64,000 bases of DNA, from contig NC_134013.1 of the NCBI RefSeq assembly GCF_040712315.1, positions 77,568,001-77,632,000 on the forward strand, in the 5' to 3' direction. Positions 11,633 through 25,004 of this stretch are shown piece by piece. This DNA comes from Castanea sativa. Lineage: Eukaryota > Streptophyta > Magnoliopsida > Fagales > Fagaceae. The position numbers were made by a program, and so were the translations under genes. The notes below the pieces were generated by a model. The model saw only the letters and a program-made list of their open reading frames with translations, made no database searches and was not told the DNA's origin. How positions within the stretch are numbered: the stretch's first letter is position 1; every line of letters begins with the position of its first letter.

Positions 11633-13469
11633 TCAATTGTTCAGTAGTGCAGCCCTTGACGTTAGATGCTTCTCAGAGGCCTGTGAAAATCAGGGGAAAA
11701 AAAAAGGGAATCAGCAAAGCGAGTTTATAATTAGAAGTTATAGCATGCATCAATGTTCTTGACCCATTATTAGTAGTAACTATGTATGAGTATATGGAAG
11801 AATTAACTAGCCCATTATAAGTAAGAAAAAGAAATCCTACGAAAGAAAATAGGATTGGACTATATGAGAAAAGACGCATAATCCTATTTCTAGAAGGAGG
11901 TAGTTGGGGGAAGAGGAGATAGGAAGGGCGGATGAAATATACTAATTATATTCTGACCACCTTCCTCTCTACTCTTCTCTCCTCACTCTCCATCTCCTCT
12001 TGTTCCAAACATACCCTAAAGATGGATTTAGGACTAATCAAATAGAGAAATCATCCCCCTTCCCCTATATATGTGTGTGTTTCTCAAAAAAAAAAAAAGA
12101 GAAATTTAGATAGGAGAAAAAAATCACATCGTGCGGAAAGGCCACTGCAAGAAGTTGGAGTGATTAATTTGTAAGAATTCGGCAATGTTTTCAAAATATG
12201 AGCTTGATATAAAAGGGTTCAAGAAGCAAGCCCTAATTAGGACTTTAATGAAGTGTTGAGTGCTTTATAATACTAATAAGCTGCCAGGATATAAGATGAA
12301 GTCGATTCAAAAACATGAAATTTCTTTTTTTTTAAGTATTATAATATGTTACATAAGTTTCAGCTAGTTCAATTAATAAAATAAAAACTTAAGATTGAAT
12401 CCAAATTATATAAAAGAAAAACTTATTAATATCTTAGTTTAATGGCAAAGAACAATTATTATGGAGCAAAACTAATAGGTTTTAAATAATGTATATATAT
12501 ATATAAGTCTTCACAATGCTCAAAAACATTGGTTTATAAAACATTTTTAAAAACTTTTTATAAAAAAATAAAAAAGTAATTCTTTTTTAATAATTTTTCT
12601 TTTAAATATTTTCATACATATAAATGGTTTATTAATAAATGTCACATTTTAACCGAACCCTTAAAACAAGTATCCAAGTTGTATATTTCAATTGTGTTCC
12701 CTTTTCTATAGTGAAGCAAAAATGGAAGAGAAGTGAGAGTTTTTTTATCCCCTTTTCAAAACTTACTTTGTCCAGCTTAGCCTGATTGTTGGTCTCCAAC
12801 ATCAGCCCGAAATGAATATGAGGGAAGTGTGCCCACTACCAAAGAGAAAGTTAAAACTGAAAGTCAATCTCAAAAAGGAAATCAAAGGAGTTAATATAAT
12901 TATTAGAAGCAATTGAAATGAATGTTCACTTACATTTTTTGCTGCAGTACTAAATGCTTCCCTGTGGCTAATATCCGGATTATTGGCCTTGATCCTCTGG
13001 ATCTCCTCTCTACAGAAAACATTCTTGTCTTATATGAGAAATAGAAGTGTTTGTATGATTGTATACAAAGCATTTTATTATACTGATATAAAATAAATTT
13101 CTTTTTTACTTTATAAACTGATTGTATGCGGATGGTACTCGCTGCCTCTTCTCGGGAGCTGAAATGGAAAATAACAGCTCATGAAAAATCAAATTAAAAA
13201 TAGTAGCAAAGACAAAAACAAAAAAAGAAAAATGTAAATAATTTGAATCACATAAAATATAGGATAAGTCATCAAAATGGGTGCCTCACGTCGATTCACA
13301 ACCCTTTCCTCAGTGGCATTGTTGGTTATTGGTGCTCGCATTGCAATCTTGCTGTTGCATTTGGAAGAGGAAGAGCTTGAGTAGTCATTCCTGTGATCAG
13401 GTGTGATGGGGTGTGGTGCCTGAAAATTAAAAGCAAAAGAACTAAGCTATATTATTAGCCCATTTTCAT

Positions 13470-13508
<39 letters not shown>

Positions 13509-15076
13509 GAAATGCTGTTTTGTGAGTGAGAAAGCCATGATTGAAAGACTGAATGAGTTTGGAATATTTACGGCTCAGGAAAAAAGCAAGTAAAACCCAG
13601 ATTGACAGTTGTAAAATAAAAGATTTTCAGGGATCTTAAAAAAGGTCTTTCTTTCCACAGTAGAAGACAACAAAAGCTCATGAAAAGAAATCATTAAACC
13701 TAAGAACCCTGCTTGTCAATCAAATCGATGTAGAATATTTTTCAAAAAAACGGCTCAAGAAAATTTTTCACTTTCAATTTAGAAAAAATTGCTTTGGCCT
13801 TGATGGGTCGGCAGGCACAGCCGCACAGGTACTGACTCCTCTACACAAAAAACAGAAGAAAAACAATAGGTTTTGATTAAGGCGGCTGGGTGCTAGGGTT
13901 ACAGTACTTCACAAAGCAAAAAAAAAAAAGCTTTGAAAAACTCGATCTAGGGTCTATATGTCTATATAAAACAGAGAGACAGAGATCCAGTGAAGGCTAG
14001 GTAGCTTCGATTTTCTCAAAAAGAAGCCACAGAGTACAGACATCATATATATAGGTTTCGGAGGGCCATCCTATCTATCAAGTATCAACACCCAAAAAAT
14101 AAGCTGAAACTTTGTATGTTTTTGTGGAAATTAGCAACAATAGCTATCACCTGAGCATCTTGCCATGACAGTGACTGAAAAGCGGCGGCCATGTTCACGG
14201 ACCATAGATTGGCGCAGTGCCCACATCGGACGGTCACTATGTCCAACAAGCTGCTGCATGGAACACTGACCTGCTCAACCCAAAAATAAAAAAGTCAGAA
14301 GCTGAAAGTTTAGATCGAAACTAACTGAATTTCAAGAAATAAAAAGAAATCACTATAATGAAATAGGTTGAGTACAGCTCATGAAAGCCTAGGCTAGGCT
14401 AGGAGGACCCTGAATTTATTTGGTACATACAATAAAGGAAAGTTGTGAAATTAAATTCGCTTTAGCTTTGAAGACTCTGACCCAGTTTCCAAAATTAGAT
14501 TTCTTTGCAGAAATGGGTTATTTTTTGAGAAGAAAACCCTAGAAGGGATGGTGGGTTTGTTGGTCTTTCTAAGGGATGGGTGTGTGTTGTGTTGAAGAAA
14601 TAATTGAAGTGAGATCTTCATTTTTACTTTCCCCCCTTGAGCTAAAGAAGCTAGGTTTGCACAGCACCCAGTGGTGCAGTGTTTTTAGTAAGGGAAAGGT
14701 AATTCTCAGCTAGAGGAAGAAAATCAAAGGGTGAAAGACTTGTCCTCATCATTTTGAGTTTTTCATCAAAATGCTTGTTTTGACGTTTAAAAACCATATT
14801 TACAAAAACAACCATCTCACACACACACACACATGCTCTCTCTCTCTCTCCCCCTGTGGTCTTGTACGCTTCAGATATGACTTTTCTTTGACTGCAAAAG
14901 AAGAAGGAAAAAAGAAAAAGTCCAACGATGGAGACCTGACTGTACCAAAAACAAGAAACCCCATAAAGAAAATTAATGGAATTCAGTAAATTAGACCACT
15001 ACCACAACCAAACTGATCTAACAAAAGCAAAAACTAGCTTAGCTTTTTTGAGGATCTTAAAATGTTCTTCCTCCAT

Positions 15077-15146
<70 letters not shown>

Positions 15147-15347
15147 GAGAAAGAAACCACACATACAGAAAAAATTGGCAAATATAAATTTCCATTAGTG
15201 GGGAATTTATAACAAGAGGGAAAAAAGCAGATCTCTCATGAAAGAAAAAGAGTTTTGTCAGATCAAAGATACCGCAAGAACGATATTGCAAAAGTTGCAG
15301 GGGATGTAGCAGAGTTGCTCAGGCGCAACATCGATGCAGCTCGACAT
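11633..15347 (-). CDS. YAB5: YABBY5-like transcription factor, 7 exons
   Basis: Spliced coding sequence of 188 codons in exons 15273-15347, 14151-14270, 13290-13419, 13110-13158, 12934-13009, 12767-12835 and 11633-11680. All six introns are GT...AG and all junctions keep frame. Residues 17-44 form the YABBY C2C2 zinc finger (C17, C20, C41, C44; [14 protein letters not shown] after it), 66-104 is a Ser-rich linker, and 105-165 is the HMG-like YABBY domain ([45 protein letters not shown]). The N-terminus [20 protein letters not shown], the AAAFQSLSW stretch and the exon pattern match YABBY5 of eudicots. The family are nuclear DNA-binding proteins that promote abaxial fate and blade growth in leaves. 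No broken residue is seen, so the gene looks functional. Confidence 0.96.
12372..12476 (+). mobile_element. Old SINE relic in YABBY5 intron 6
   Basis: cagctagttcaattaat... then ...ttaatatcttagtttaatggc and ...aattattatggagc align in order with the better copy at 59791-59943. It lies antisense to the gene inside its 1.1-kb last intron. Confidence 0.55.
13474..13505. repeat. (GA)16 microsatellite in YABBY5 intron 2
   Basis: Uninterrupted GA dinucleotide tract of 32 bp. Confidence 0.97.
14818..14850. repeat. (AC)n then (TC)n microsatellite in YABBY5 intron 1
   Basis: About 15 bp of AC repeats followed by about 15 bp of TC repeats. Confidence 0.9.
15079..15140. repeat. (AT)31 microsatellite in YABBY5 intron 1
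   Basis: 62 bp of pure AT, about 130 bp downstream of the exon 1 donor site. It creates spurious Ile/Tyr-repeat ORFs on both strands. Confidence 0.97.
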
Positions 15348-15533
15348 GTCTCTTTTTTAAGTAAGCAGTCAAAGCAAACTTGTTTACCCAAGAAGGACCA
15401 AAAGAAAAAAGAAAAGAAAAGAAAACCAACTAGCTCTTGCAAATTGCAGAACACCAGGGAGAAAGAAAGCACAAAGCTTTTGTTCTCTTGCCGTGGAACT
15501 CGGCTATGAATCACAACAGTAAAACTTAAAGGT

Positions 15534-15544
15534 CTTATATATAG
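15534..15544 (-). promoter_or_regulatory. TATA box of YABBY5
   Basis: CTATATATAAG on the minus strand, about 190 bp upstream of the ATG, in a pyrimidine-rich region typical of plant core promoters. Transcription would be expected to start near 15505, giving a 5' UTR of about 160 nt. Confidence 0.65.
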
Positions 15545-15614
15545 AAATTTTTGGAGAGAGAAAGAGAGGGGAAAAGAAAAGTGAGATATGGGATCCGAAG
15601 AGGTAGTGAAGAGT

Positions 15615-15631
15615 GGGGGGGGGGGGGGGGG
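15615..15631. repeat. G17 homopolymer in the YABBY5 upstream region
   Basis: Seventeen consecutive G on the plus strand, about 270 bp upstream of the start codon. Exact length may be a sequencing or assembly approximation. Confidence 0.9.
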
Positions 15632-16073
15632 AGAAAGGTAAGCTAAAATGAATCAAATAATTTTTTTAAAATTGATTTTAATTTAAAAATAATTTAAAAA
15701 AAAAAAAGAGAGAAAGAAAGAAGTGGCTTTAGTTTAGTAGTGCCCACGGGTGGCAGGAAATGCTGGGTCCTGCAATGGAAAAAAAAAAGTGGTATCATTT
15801 TATGGAAAACCGGGTTTAATTGATAAGCCAAAGCAGTTTAGCTATAGTTATTGGGGAAGGTTAGGGTTTGAGAAGGGAAGAGGGAAGAGGTTTTGCCATC
15901 GTACCAAATCTAGGGAGATGATATATGGTAACTAGGATAGGAACTAGTTAGTTTGGTGAAATGAATGTGAGTGTGACTACACCTTCCTTAGTTTCACCTT
16001 TATACAACACAGCGGATGAGAGGTAAGAAATCTGAACTTTTTTGCTTTAATGCAGTAAAAACATGAGTTATTG

Positions 16074-16122
<49 letters not shown>

Positions 16123-16572
16123 AAGTATCTATAGATGCTTGTACATAGAATGTTTGCATAAGTGGACATGCGTATTTATAAACTCAACAATGATATATGT
16201 GGCTCTAATTTTGATGCAAAGAGATATCATGTCACTTTCCTCTTTGTCAAAATCTACAGTAATCGTTCTCTTATATTTATTGGTATACATTTTGTATATA
16301 TAACGTTTATAATTTTATGAAAATGTTCATAGATCACATAAACAATGTGCAATAAGTAGTGTGTGTGTGAATTAGTGCCCTAAAATCTAAGCTTAAAATC
16401 TTTTATTTTGTTGAGACATATTCAAGTTGATAGGTTTAGTACTACTATACTATATTAATTAAAATATTTCTAAATTATCTTCGTTTTGTTTTTGTTTTTG
16501 TTTTTGATTTTTGATTTTTTTTTTTGGGGTGGCGGGGGGGAGGGGATTGTATTTAATTGTCGATTCAAAATG
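15632..16572. other. YABBY5 upstream region, no other gene seen
   Basis: Candidate distal promoter DNA with (TA)n at 16079-16116, A-runs and T-runs, and a G-rich tract (ggggtggcggggggg) near 16522-16540. No coding region recognised. Confidence 0.5.
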
Positions 16573-17910
16573 ACAATAAAACTGAAAATTTTTAAAATAA
16601 AAAGGTAAAAATATAGAATTTATAGAGAGAGTGGAATCAAGGAGAATTATATGGTCAGACTTAACATCTTACATTTACAATGAAAAGTCGCTAGTGGCTG
16701 CATTTTTACTACATTAAAATATTTATAGGGAACCCTAAGTAAAGTATATATAGGAATTAAAGTTAACTTACAAGAATCCCAAAATTAAGGACACTTAATG
16801 TTTCTTGATTTTGTTAGAGATATATTAGACATATTAGCCTAATGTAATAGGCCCAAGCCCAATCCTATTTATATTAGTAGTTTAGGGTTTAGTCGCCATA
16901 ATAATGTTATTTAATAGATTTTAGACAATCAATGATATATCAACATGTACTAAATATGATATGCATACATGATACACTCCCCTTAAACTCAAGGTACAAG
17001 CCCAACGATACCTTGAAAATCTAAGCTCGTAAAGTTCCATTGATGATGAACATAAGTGACATAATTAGATGTAGAATAATTCAAGAATAATATGGACTGA
17101 ATCGTGCAAAATGCTGACGATGGTAGCAAACAAGGACGCCGAATGAATTCTGAAAGATGGTTACAAGGGCCTAAAAATGGCTGCTCCAGTGACCAAAGAG
17201 TGACTTCTATGGCCTGGAGATGCCTGCAATTGTGGCCTAAGGAATTTTGATGGAGGATGACATTATGATGGAACACGTGAGTGAGTTGGCAAACTTGGCA
17301 TAAATTGAACCCAAAAAGAATAAGTAATGGGTCAATTTGTATAACTTGTGATATTCGAATGGGAGAAATGATCCAAAATCAAAATTAATGTGGAAATCAA
17401 AGTAGGAAAGTGCCATGTCCGGAGAAAGACTGGCTGGAAGTGGCTGGACAATGATTACCAAAGGCGATCAACAATTAAGTTGAGTAATATATGGTGGGTG
17501 GTTGGTTGCTTGAAATTTAGTGAACTTCACAAATATTAATTGCTTTATTTCATTTTCCCATAAAAACTTTCTTTAAATGGATTATTAACCAATGCCCTTA
17601 GGGCATTCGTTAGCATTTCCCAAGAAAGAATAATAAAATTCATAAAGAGTGTGAAAGTATAGAAAATTAGGTGGTTGGGCTTGATGATCTACATCCAAAG
17701 TGGAAAGCATTTAATGGCTACATTTTTCAGTTTTCACTATTATGAATTATTGTTTTGCATTGAACACTAAGTAGGTGATATAGAGTTACTAAAGTTGACT
17801 TGGGAGAATCCCTTGATTTGCTAAAGTTAATGATAATTAATGTTTCTTGATTTTAGTCAACCAATTATATCAACTTATGCTAAGTATAATATGCATGTTA
17901 CACTAATAAA
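16573..17910 (-). mobile_element. Candidate short LTR element (TRIM-like)
   Basis: About 16620-16979 and 17640-17905 are diverged copies of each other (shared order: gtggctgcattttt, acttacaagaatccc, taatgtttcttgatttt, tatgcat..acac). Between them is about 0.65 kb with no pol. On the minus strand a purine tract (aggggagtg, near 16977-16985) abuts the lower copy as a polypurine tract would. A further ~110-bp segment (gttagagatatattagac..., 16814-16925) is present only in the lower copy and looks like a later insertion. Ends are approximate. Confidence 0.42.
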
Positions 17911-18199
17911 AACTATATATTTAAAGCTTATCATGTGATGCAGTGGAATCTACTCTCAAATTTGATGCAAACACAATCTTATTTGATCGTATCACAGTCT
18001 AACATGAAAAAGAAAAAAAAAAAAAATCAAGAGACAATGTAGTTTCATGAATTATACTAATGAATGTGAATGTCACCTAAATTCTATTAATAAGGCACGT
18101 ACCTATATACACATGTACACCAAAAAAAAACTGTAGGCATAGTAGAATTCCCATCCTAATGGAGGAGCTCAATCTAAAATTTTATCAACAATACAGAAT

Positions 18200-18201
<2 letters not shown>

Positions 18202-18254
<53 letters not shown>
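18202..18254. repeat. (AT)n microsatellite
   Basis: Pure AT dinucleotides over about 52 bp. Confidence 0.95.
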
Positions 18255-18256
<2 letters not shown>

Positions 18257-18359
18257 TCTTCTTTTTCCCCTCTTTTTATTAATATAGAATTTCACCTTGT
18301 AAAAGAACATTATCATCTTTGTTCAGAGATACATTACTTGTCAATACAAACTAAAGTTA

Positions 18360-18918
18360 GCCAAGCCATCAGGCTCTAACAGTAGCTAGCTGAAGCCAAG
18401 TCTCAAGAGCCCTTAGATTCTGAACCGCTTGTACGGCCGTGAAAAACACTAAGATTAATGGAGTTTGTTGGAAATAGAATGTCTGCAACATGGGGTGGAT
18501 CTCAATCTTGTTTTGTTGGCCTTGCAGTCATCATTAATGCGAATTAAACTTACATGAAATCTAACTACACTCATAAACCTTAAACCCTATATAATTATAT
18601 CAGCACCTCATTTTGTAGGTGCTTACTTCTATTGTCTTGAGAGCTTCAATAGATTAAGAGAAACACGATACGCCAATAACATTTGGAAAGAAATTAAAAA
18701 CTATCCAATTGATTGCTGTGAATATTATCGAAGTGGAAATACAAAATAAACAGCCTTCAGCATATATGGACACTTTAGAGAATGAGAAAATATGGTTAGT
18801 ATCTCTTCGTTGTCAATTTAGCCAACTTTACAAAGGTACCGGGACGCCTGTTTAGTTTAGGTCCTTTTCCATGTCCTCTGCAATAAATTGTTGTGAGACA
18901 ACTTCTGTTTGCTTAACC
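18360..18918 (-). other. Possible exon relics, unidentified
   Basis: On the minus strand two short open segments each follow an AG acceptor-like site and end in a stop: one ending near 18848-18850 (contains EVVSQQFIAEDMEKDLN) and one near 18380 (contains VQNLRALETWLQLATVRA). Base composition is less AT-biased than the surroundings. I recognise neither, find no donor-linked partner exons and no start, so this is only a flag. Confidence 0.2.
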
Positions 18919-19399
18919 TGCAACGTACTTTTGGAAATTAATTAGCTCATGGTGCTTACTATGTTATTTGTTTTTATTTTCCAATAGTCTTCAGGACATC
19001 AATTATTTTATCGTTACTATATCATAGTAATTTTTACATATTATGAACGAGCTGTGTATTTTTCAACCGCAGGGTTCCCCAAGTAAAGCTAAAGAAATTA
19101 AGAAAGGAAGTCAAACTGTCAAAGGGCGTTCATGTATGTATTAGAGGTTGAATTGAGGTTCTAAATTTTCTGATTTCTATAATTGATTAAGAATGTAGCT
19201 TTTCCCAATATTGCTGTAAACACAAAGTTTTAAGTATGAAAATCTAACAAACGTAATTGTTTTACAAATATATTTTTGTATTGTTGAATGTGAGTACAAT
19301 TCTATATATTTAAATTCTAATACAATAAAATAATCCCCTAATTCGATCTCCTTGGAAAAATTTTCAATTCAAGAATTGTGTCAATATAGTTTTGATTCG

Positions 19400-20506
19400 A
19401 ACACAAGATGTACTCACTTTGATTGGTGTAAAGTTGTAATTTACAACTATGTTTTATGTTGGCTTTATTCCATGACAAAAAGTGTTGTAATTGCTTTAAT
19501 TTTGTTCCTTGTATTTTGTGGGATTTTATTGTATTGAGTTTAGTATTAAGTTGGTGAAGAATTGAGCATGAAATGAAGAATCAGTGCAATTTCGCGACTA
19601 ACTTGTGAGAAGAGTATCCCGCGAAAAGGGCATGTGAGAAGCACATGCTGGAAGCTGAAGAGTCGTGCCAGAATGTCAATTTCGCAAGTGTCTCGCGGAT
19701 AAGGCCTTCTCGCAAGATACTCGCGAAACTCTCTGCCTGAAAGATTTTTAAGTGTGATTTTTTTATCTTTCACCCATACTATATATATCCTTATTACCCA
19801 CAAAAGTAAAGGAGGCCATTCAGAGAGAAAAACCCTAGATAGATTTTTTACAATACACATACCCATCTTTTAGAGAGAGAGCTGCTCATCCTTAGTGAGA
19901 AATCATTCTAGCCTCTTCTCCTTCCCTCTCCCAATGTCATACCTTGAGAGGAGATTTGTACCCAAACACAACTCACACCTTTTCAGAGTGTAGATAGTGT
20001 TTTGGAACTTGGGAAGTTTTGGGGATTTGCCAAAAGAAGCCAGTGAGACTTGACAGATGCAATCGGGCATATTGCGGGATTCAAAAAGCTAGACAAGACA
20101 CGGTTCTGAGAAGCCTTGTTGGAGTAGGAGCTTGAAGGGATTAGGCGCATTGGATAGATTAGGCTTGGAGGGTTTCTTACTATTCGTGTATCCCAACTTA
20201 TTGTCTAGTGGATCGATTTACCGCTTGGAGGGCGGCGGAGAGGTTTTTCGCCGAGTTCTTCAGTTTCCTCTTCAATAACACATCGCCGTGTTATCTTGTG
20301 TTTGCATATCTCTTCCCTTACTCTTGTACTCTACTTTTATTGTTTGTTATTCATGTTTATGCACTAGAGTAGTTATCGGTTTATTGCGCTTCATTTACTC
20401 TTGTTCTGCACTTAGATAAGTTAGAGTAAAAGCAATCTAGCTGTAATCTTTTAATTGGAGGTCTAAACAAGCTCTTGTATATTTACACAAATCTGAGCTT
20501 TCAATT
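19400..20506 (+). repeat. LTR of another retroelement family, plus strand
   Basis: The right end reads ...acacaaatctgagctttca followed by attgg, the first bases expected of a tggtatcagagc primer site, after which the sequence changes abruptly. The body carries clusters of CGCGA words (19592-19740), a ccatactatatatatcc TATA-like stretch near 19775 and a gcttggagggcggcgg segment. The left boundary is a guess. Internal sequence is absent. Confidence 0.5.
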
Positions 20507-20510
20507 GGAA

Positions 20511-21490
20511 AATGGATTGAAAGGTTTTTGGAACAAAATTGCAATGATTTTGGCTATGAGCTTGTTAGAAATTATTTATTTTTTGTGTTATTTGTGTGGT
20601 CTTCGAATGTTCTTCATCTTTGAACGTTTGTAGTGAAAATTCCTCGGGTTTTAGAGCTTAAATCCGATGAAGTTTTGATTGATTAGAGTTCTTGAAGTTT
20701 CTAAAGGCTTTGAAACTTGATTCCAATGGAACTCTAAGACTTGAAAAGATGATTTGGATGAATGCTATTTGAATTTTCTTCGTACTCGAAGATTTGTGGT
20801 GGAAGTTCTTCAGAGCTTTAGAGGCTTGAATATGTAGAGCTTCACTAATTTATAGTTTTTTGGAGTTTGTGGAGGCTTTTGAACTTAATTTCAATGCACT
20901 TTGAGATCTAGGAGGATGATTTGAATGGTTTTACTTTGAATATTCTTCGTATTCAAACGTTGAAATTCTTAGGAGACTTTAGAACTCGATTTCGGCCGAG
21001 TTTTGAGACTTATGATTTCTGAAAGTGCTTGAATGTCTCCCCCCATAAGACTGAGGAGAGGTTCTATTTATAGGAGTCTTGAGGACATTTGAAGACCTGT
21101 GATTAACTCTCATTGGTGACACATTTTATGAAATAAAATGGTGGGACTTTATATCTTGTTCTCCAAAAGATTCATGTCATTACTTTATTAGCCAAAGTGT
21201 TTTAATTTTAAAATAGCATATGGCAGTATTAAATTTGACTACTTTATGTCATTTAAAATTAAAATATCAACGCGTATCGACATGTGATTGAATTGGCTCT
21301 TGGGTATTCTTTATAATTTTTATCTAGTGGCACTTGGAATATTTTTATTGGTCTCTAATTAAATAATTACAAATGAAACCCACTAAGTAACACGTGGCAT
21401 CTTGTAATTGGCCACTTTGAATGTACTACATGAATTTGGTGGCAATTTGTAATTGGTCATAAATTTTAACTCTTTACAATTGCAAATCCA
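20511..21490 (-). repeat. LTR-like remnant with TATA box, minus strand
   Basis: Minus-strand CTATAAATAG (rc of 21067-21076) is a good TATA box and is followed by a long leader of repeated gaagaa/ttcgaag words, as in plant retroelement R-U5 regions. It abuts the plus-strand LTR ending at 20506, so two unrelated LTRs lie back to back. Termini were not resolved. Confidence 0.4.
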
Positions 21491-22229
21491 ATATATTACC
21501 TGAGCTTTTTATTAACATGTCCAAGAATAAAGGGGCAAAGACGAAGAAATAGATAGCATTATGACCTTAATTATATTTCATTTTCAATTCTCATATCTCA
21601 AGTTATATTTCATTTTCATATCTTTTATTGCGAATGCCAGATCAGCTCATTCAAGTATAGGCAAGTGGAATAGAGTTGCCCATTTTATGGGGAACCAGAC
21701 AGAGTTGACAAAATGGCAATGTAATTGAAAAGTAACTACAGGACAGTACTTAATTATCAAAATAGAGTTAATATATCTTCCTGTTATGGTTAAGTCTAGA
21801 ATTAGATATCGTATCATCTTATGATAATTTGTAATTCATGTGTAGCTAATCTTTTATGGTGTCCAATGTACATAGTGCTGTTTTACTGCAAAAAAAAAAA
21901 AAAAAAAACCTTAAATTCTTCTGAAAAAAGATAGTGTACACCCAGTTGAAGATGAAATGACCACACAAGAAGCATTAATTCTTCCAACATATGTGTTTAA
22001 AAAAATCAAAAGTTCATTGATAGAGCTCTTTACAATGCTTTCATATTCAACCTTCACATTAATTATCTGGGCCTATGTAGTTAGTAGATCTTTATGTACA
22101 TTATGAGCGGTCCGCCAATGCAAGCTGTTCACTGGATATAAGGTATTCTGTTTCTTTATGTTGACAAATTAATTAAATGAGACGAAGTGGAGTTGTGATT
22201 TTTGGTTAGTTCTGGTAGGATAGTATGGA
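21491..22229. other. Gene-free stretch
   Basis: AT-rich DNA with an A18 run near 21891-21908. Nothing coding or repetitive recognised. Confidence 0.4.

Positions 22230-23490
<1,261 letters not shown>

Positions 23491-23538
<48 letters not shown>
23491..23538. repeat. (GA)24 microsatellite
   Basis: Directly abuts the outer end of LTR A3. Confidence 0.97.
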
Positions 23539-23540
<2 letters not shown>

Positions 23541-23561
23541 TGGTTATTTAATAATAATAAT

Positions 23562-23617
23562 TAGGGGTTCAACCTAATCCAACCCACATGGATCGAGTTG
23601 AACCCATGGGTTGGACA

Positions 23618-23659
<42 letters not shown>

Positions 23660-23850
23660 AAATTGAGTATTAGAACAAATCCACCACAAATAAAAGCAAA
23701 TTTATAACCAAATATGCATGAGCATAACACCAAACCAACACAAACTATATAAGAAGAACTTAGGATTTTAGTTTTATTTAGGATGATGTGCAAAAAAGCA
23801 AATAAAAAAAATTATATAATAGATTTTTAAATATATATTTTTCAATTTAA

Positions 23851-23890
<40 letters not shown>

Positions 23891-24064
23891 TATAGGTAGG
23901 TTGAGTCGGGTTAGATGGATTTGTGAATCTTATAACCCAAACCTAACCTAACCCACTATAAATAAATAAATAAAAGTCACAACCCACCAAACCCTAAAAC
24001 CCGACCCAACCTGGCGGGTTAGGTTGGATTGGGTTGGTTTTGGTGGGTTGGTAACATGCCCCTA
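23562..24064. mobile_element. hAT-like MITE with TAGGGG ends
   Basis: Starts taggggttcaacc and ends ggtaacatgccccta, with GGGTTGG/CCAACCC words near both ends; the centre is (ATT)n (23618-23657) and (AT)n (about 23857-23886). No 8-bp duplication is visible, so assignment rests on ends and composition. Confidence 0.5.
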
Positions 24065-24153
24065 CACAAAACAGCTGGATTGATGCAACAACCACCAGAT
24101 TGATGAACTCAACCACTAAATCGACACAGAACTCAACCACTAAATCGACACAT

Positions 24154-25004
24154 TGTAAGGGTCATATTTTTATGTATTGGCATATCCCCGATCAAAATAC
24201 ACTTTTTATATAGTTGAGTCCAAGTTTAAGTCTCTCATAATGTTACTTATAAATGGTATTATTGAAGACACAAGACTTCTCAAGCAAAACTGAATTTGCA
24301 GGCCTCGATACCTTGCTCCATACATGTCAATCTATCAAAAATAAATGAATCTCGATAACTGTCTCGACACCTCGATCTATCTAGCCTCGGGTAAACTAAA
24401 CTTTAAATTATGTTTTTAGCCCATTATTACTTGACCTTCTATATATCCATGCACTAAGGTTCTAGAGCATTAAAAATATGCATTTTATAGCTATCATCAT
24501 AGAGACATAGAGACGCATGCATAATAGGAAGTTGCTGCGAAGTTAGTGTGCCTAGGGTTTTGTACCAAGCTGCTATTGGTTCATCCAAGTGTGGATTGAA
24601 GAACTCTGCAAAACTACAACAATCAAAAGAGTTGTGGAGTTAGTCACAGATATGAGATCTGTGCAAAGGAGAAGTATATTACAAGAAGTAGTCCAATTGG
24701 AGATTGAAGTTGAGCTTCCTTAAAGATCAGTAGGTTCTATTGTAGGTAGGTACTTCGGAATAGGGTAAGATTCCTTATACTTGTACCCCTCATCTTGTTT
24801 GTGAATTCTTCTGGAGTGGTGACTTAAAATTTACTTTAAGGGATTTTGCATGTGAGGGTTTTCCTCATCGTGATCAAATTGTCTTTCATAACACTATTTA
24901 GTTTGATAATTTGATTGTGTTGTAATTGAATTTGCATGTAATTTGGACTAATTAATCAACTTGGGTAATTGGTTAATTAACTATGGTCAATTTATAACCC
25001 AACA
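24154..25004 (+). repeat. Solo LTR A4, AACCCAACA-ending subfamily
   Basis: Starts tgtaagggtcatattttt and ends ataacccaaca; flanks cacat (24149-24153) and cacct (25005-25009) suggest a 5-bp duplication with one change. It aligns in order with A6 at 31165-32093 (same start, a ggttttcctc U5 block, same end). Just upstream, 24104-24152 holds a 24-bp unit (aactcaaccactaaatcgac...) in tandem. Confidence 0.75.

Noticed and set aside
14976..15291. Ile/Tyr-repeat open frames on both strands
   Set aside because: They are the (AT)31 tract inside YABBY5 intron 1.
17237..17461. 74-codon minus-strand frame upstream of YABBY5
   Set aside because: Inside the candidate TRIM-like element and without recognisable domain.
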